Source: Methanobacterium sp. (lineage in GTDB: Archaea; Methanobacteriota; Methanobacteria; Methanobacteriales; Methanobacteriaceae). Taken from it: a stretch of DNA of 8,196 nucleotides. The notes under the pieces were generated by a model. The model was not told the DNA's origin. It worked only from the letters and a program-made list of their open reading frames with translations, and did not search any database. The position numbers and the translations under genes were made by a program. Below, piece by piece: positions 6,320-8,196 of the stretch (within the stretch, counting starts at the first letter, position 1; each line of letters begins with the position of its first letter). Location of the stretch: assembly GCA_020855015.1 (NCBI GenBank), contig JAHKLP010000096.1, positions 1-8,196 on the forward strand, in the 5' to 3' direction.

Positions 6320-7165
6320 ATGAAATCAAAAACTCCCGGTATAAAGGATAAAATTAAGGCTAAATGTTACAAAATGGGAATACCAATGGTGGGGTTTGCC
6401 CCCAAGGAAAGGTGGGAACAACCTCCCACAGAACTACCCCAAAATTTCTCCCACTGGATACCTCGTGAATTCTGGCCACAATCCATCTATCCCGAAGTTA
6501 AAACAGTTATCGTCATTGGACTGCCCGTACAACTTCCCATAGTTGAAACTGCCCCGTCGATATATTATCATGAACTGTACGAAACAGTGAATAATCTCTT
6601 AGATGAAAAGGCCTATGAAATAGCAAATTATCTGACATTAAAGGGTTATCCATCAATTTATCTGCCCAGAGATGGTTATGGGGATATTGAGGTGCTTCTT
6701 GAAAGTCCTTTGACCTTTTTCTCCCATAAACATGCTGCATTCCTGGCAGGTTTAGGATCATTTGGGCTGAATAACGTCCTTTTAACCCCTGAATTTGGAC
6801 CGCGGGTACGTTTTACATCCATATTTACCACCGCAGAAATGAAAGGAGATCCCATCCCTGGTGAGGATTTATGCACTCGTTGTCTTTCCTGTGCAGTTCA
6901 ATGTCCTGTTAAAGCCATCGAATCAAGGTATCCGTCTGGCAGCAGCTCACCCCCACTGATAAATAAGATGAAATGCGCCAGGCGCAGTGAAAAGCTCAGA
7001 AAGGAGTATAATTCTCCCTGTGGAATCTGTATCAAAGTCTGTCCAGTGGGTGGAGACCGTGAAGTGTTCAATCGTCAGGACACATCCATTTATACCCGCA
7101 AAGATGGTTTTGAACGATACCATGATGCATGGGAACATGTTCAACGTTATGGTAGTAAAAAATAA
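6320..7165 (+). CDS. QueG-like (epoxyqueuosine reductase-related) protein with two 4Fe-4S cluster motifs
   Basis: The 281-residue soluble protein has an N-terminal part like the corrinoid-binding domain of QueG and a C-terminal ferredoxin-type domain. The segment GLGSFGLNNVLLTPEFGPRV (144-163) corresponds to the conserved Gly-rich stretch of QueG and looks even closer to that of reductive dehalogenases. Cysteines 185, 188, 191 and 195 (CTRCLSCAVQCP), then Cys219, then Cys234, 237 and 241 (CGICIKVCP) follow the QueG layout for two 4Fe-4S clusters. It is shorter than bacterial QueG (about 350-380 residues) and has no HEAT-repeat tail. QueG performs the last, cobalamin-dependent step of queuosine synthesis, but archaea make archaeosine, so the real role is probably another redox reaction, perhaps corrinoid-dependent. 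An in-frame TAA at 6308-6310 makes ATG 6320 the first possible start; no good Shine-Dalgarno precedes it, which is odd beside its neighbours. It is followed after 48 bp by an aminotransferase in the same direction. Confidence 0.8.
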   Translation: MKSKTPGIKDKIKAKCYKMGIPMVGFAPKERWEQPPTELPQNFSHWIPREFWPQSIYPEVKTVIVIGLPVQLPIVETAPSIYYHELYETVNNLLDEKAYEIANYLTLKGYPSIYLPRDGYGDIEVLLESPLTFFSHKHAAFLAGLGSFGLNNVLLTPEFGPRVRFTSIFTTAEMKGDPIPGEDLCTRCLSCAVQCPVKAIESRYPSGSSSPPLINKMKCARRSEKLRKEYNSPCGICIKVCPVGGDREVFNRQDTSIYTRKDGFERYHDAWEHVQRYGSKK

Positions 7166-7202
7166 TACATAAAAAAATGTTTTAACTTAAATTGAGAGTT
7201 TT

Positions 7203-7206
7203 GAGG
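7203..7206 (+). promoter_or_regulatory. Ribosome binding site of the right-edge aminotransferase
   Basis: GAGG lies seven bases before the ATG at 7214. The spacing is normal and supports this start. The gap to the upstream stop is only 48 bp and shows no clear promoter, so co-transcription with the QueG-like gene is possible. Confidence 0.5.
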
Positions 7207-7213
7207 AATTATT

Positions 7214-8196
7214 ATGAATTACCCTTTTGCCCGTCGTATGCATAAAATACCAAGATCATTTGTCAGAGAAATCCTGAAGGTTACTGAGGATCCGGATGTA
7301 ATCTCCTTTGCCGGTGGACTACCCAACCCCTTATCTTTCCCTGTAGATGAGGTTAAAAAGGCCACTTCCAAGGTTTTAGATGATGAAGGGGAACAGGTTC
7401 TACAGTACAGTACAACTGAGGGTTATAATCCCCTGAGGGAGTTCATAGCCAAAAGGTACAGTCATCACGGTCTGAATGTGAATAGTGATGACATCCTGAT
7501 AACCAATGGATCCCAGCAGTGTCTGGACCTGGTGGGAAAGGTTTTCTTAGATGAGAATGATGGCGTGGTTATGGAACGACCAACCTATCTGGCGGCAATA
7601 CAGGCCTTTGGACTATTTGAACCTGAATTTCATTCAGTACCCCTCCCGGAGGATGGGGTTGACACTGCAGCCCTGGAGAAATTGCTCAGAACTGAAGATA
7701 TCAAACTTTTCTACGCTGTCACCAGCTTTCAGAACCCCACCGGAATAACATATTCCCAAAAGAAGAGGAAAGAAGTTGCAGATATCCTTAAAGACCATGA
7801 GACTATTCTGGTTGAGGACAATCCCTATGGCGATATAAGATTCATGGGGAAAGACATACCCCCGATCAAATCCCAACTACCTGATTCTGTGCTCTTCGGT
7901 ACTTTCAGTAAAATAGTTTCCCCTGGAATGAGGATGGGCTGGATTGTAGCTCCTCCAGAGGTTATGGATAAACTGATCACTGCTAAACAAGCCTCAGACC
8001 TCCACTCCAATTATTTCACCCAGAGAGTGGTTTACCAGTACCTTCAGGATAACGATGTTGATGGACATATCCATAAGATAAAAAAACTCTACAAGTCACA
8101 GAGAGACCAAATGGTAACATCAATAAAGGAATTTCTGCCAAGGGAAGTCAAACACACCGAACCAGAGGGTGGGATGTTCCTCTGGATCACCCTACC
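7214..8196 (+). CDS. PLP-dependent aminotransferase, LysN/2-aminoadipate aminotransferase-like (C-terminus beyond window)
   Basis: From the ATG at 7214, 327 codons stay open to the right edge. The protein is a fold-type I aminotransferase of a different subfamily from the one at 2313. It begins MNYPFARRMHKIPRSFVRE, then FAGGLPNP (32-39), a cofactor loop with TNGSQQ (97-102), SFQNPTG with Asn174, VEDNPYGD with Asp202, and the PLP-binding Lys233 in GTFSKIVSPGMRMGW. It breaks off in PEGGMFLWITL, which in this group is followed by the last 70 or so residues with the carboxylate-binding arginine. The FAGGLP start and EDNPYGD motif point to the LysN / 2-aminoadipate / aromatic and branched-chain aminotransferase group, whose members have broad specificity. 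No GntR-type DNA-binding domain is fused in front, unlike MocR regulators of the same fold. It may be co-transcribed with the QueG-like gene. The substrate cannot be told from the sequence. Confidence 0.85.
   Translation, partial: MNYPFARRMHKIPRSFVREILKVTEDPDVISFAGGLPNPLSFPVDEVKKATSKVLDDEGEQVLQYSTTEGYNPLREFIAKRYSHHGLNVNSDDILITNGSQQCLDLVGKVFLDENDGVVMERPTYLAAIQAFGLFEPEFHSVPLPEDGVDTAALEKLLRTEDIKLFYAVTSFQNPTGITYSQKKRKEVADILKDHETILVEDNPYGDIRFMGKDIPPIKSQLPDSVLFGTFSKIVSPGMRMGWIVAPPEVMDKLITAKQASDLHSNYFTQRVVYQYLQDNDVDGHIHKIKKLYKSQRDQMVTSIKEFLPREVKHTEPEGGMFLWITL

Noticed and set aside
6513..7172. Minus-strand and second-frame plus-strand frames over the QueG-like gene
   Set aside because: The Cys-motif gene explains the region, and the other frames show low-complexity or antisense-type composition without supporting signals.
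7551..8010. Short frames within the right-edge aminotransferase
   Set aside because: The continuous 327-codon aminotransferase with intact catalytic motifs covers the region; these are overlaps in other frames.
1..8196. CRISPR array, tRNA or rRNA genes, toxin-antitoxin or defence genes
   Set aside because: I saw no regularly spaced repeats, no tRNA-like sequence and no gene with such motifs on either strand.

Overview
The window reads as chromosomal DNA of an archaeon, most likely a methanogen of the Methanobacterium type (order Methanobacteriales). The basis is archaeal-style promoters (an A-rich BRE followed by an AT-rich TATA box), Shine-Dalgarno sites of the GGAGGT/GTGATC type, compact intergenic spaces, and an aminotransferase that resembles the AspC-like enzymes of methanogens. 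The taxonomic call is inference; no rRNA or methanogenesis marker lies in the window.

Left part (1 to about 2300, minus strand, visibly AT-rich): two tandem, same-direction copies of a polytopic GT-C-type membrane glycosyltransferase. The right copy (683-2233) is complete. The left copy (start at 539) runs off the left edge. The copies align without a gap at a constant offset of 1694 bp, through the coding region and across the promoter. The repeated unit seems to end inside the first codons of the neighbouring aminotransferase, so a short degenerate imitation of that gene's start lies between the two copies.

Middle part (2313-6217, plus strand): a complete class I aminotransferase of the aspartate aminotransferase Ib type, transcribed divergently from the glycosyltransferase. 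After a 236-bp spacer with a direct repeat and a good promoter comes a large P2-like P-type cation ATPase. It starts at TTG and its predicted ion site differs from the classical Ca2+ pump.

Right part (6320-8196, plus strand): a short QueG-like protein with two 4Fe-4S cluster motifs, then a second fold-type I aminotransferase (LysN/2-aminoadipate aminotransferase-like) that is cut by the right edge.

The genes do not form an obvious single pathway. The glycosyltransferases are probably surface-glycan or glycoprotein enzymes. The aminotransferases are metabolic, the ATPase handles ions, and the Fe-S protein is an uncharacterised redox enzyme. I see no tRNA, rRNA, CRISPR array, transposase or phage gene, and no gene-free stretch above 300 bp. 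The most interesting points are the tandem duplication with its scar and active-site divergence, the altered ATPase ion site, and a QueG/reductive-dehalogenase-like protein in an organism not expected to make queuosine.
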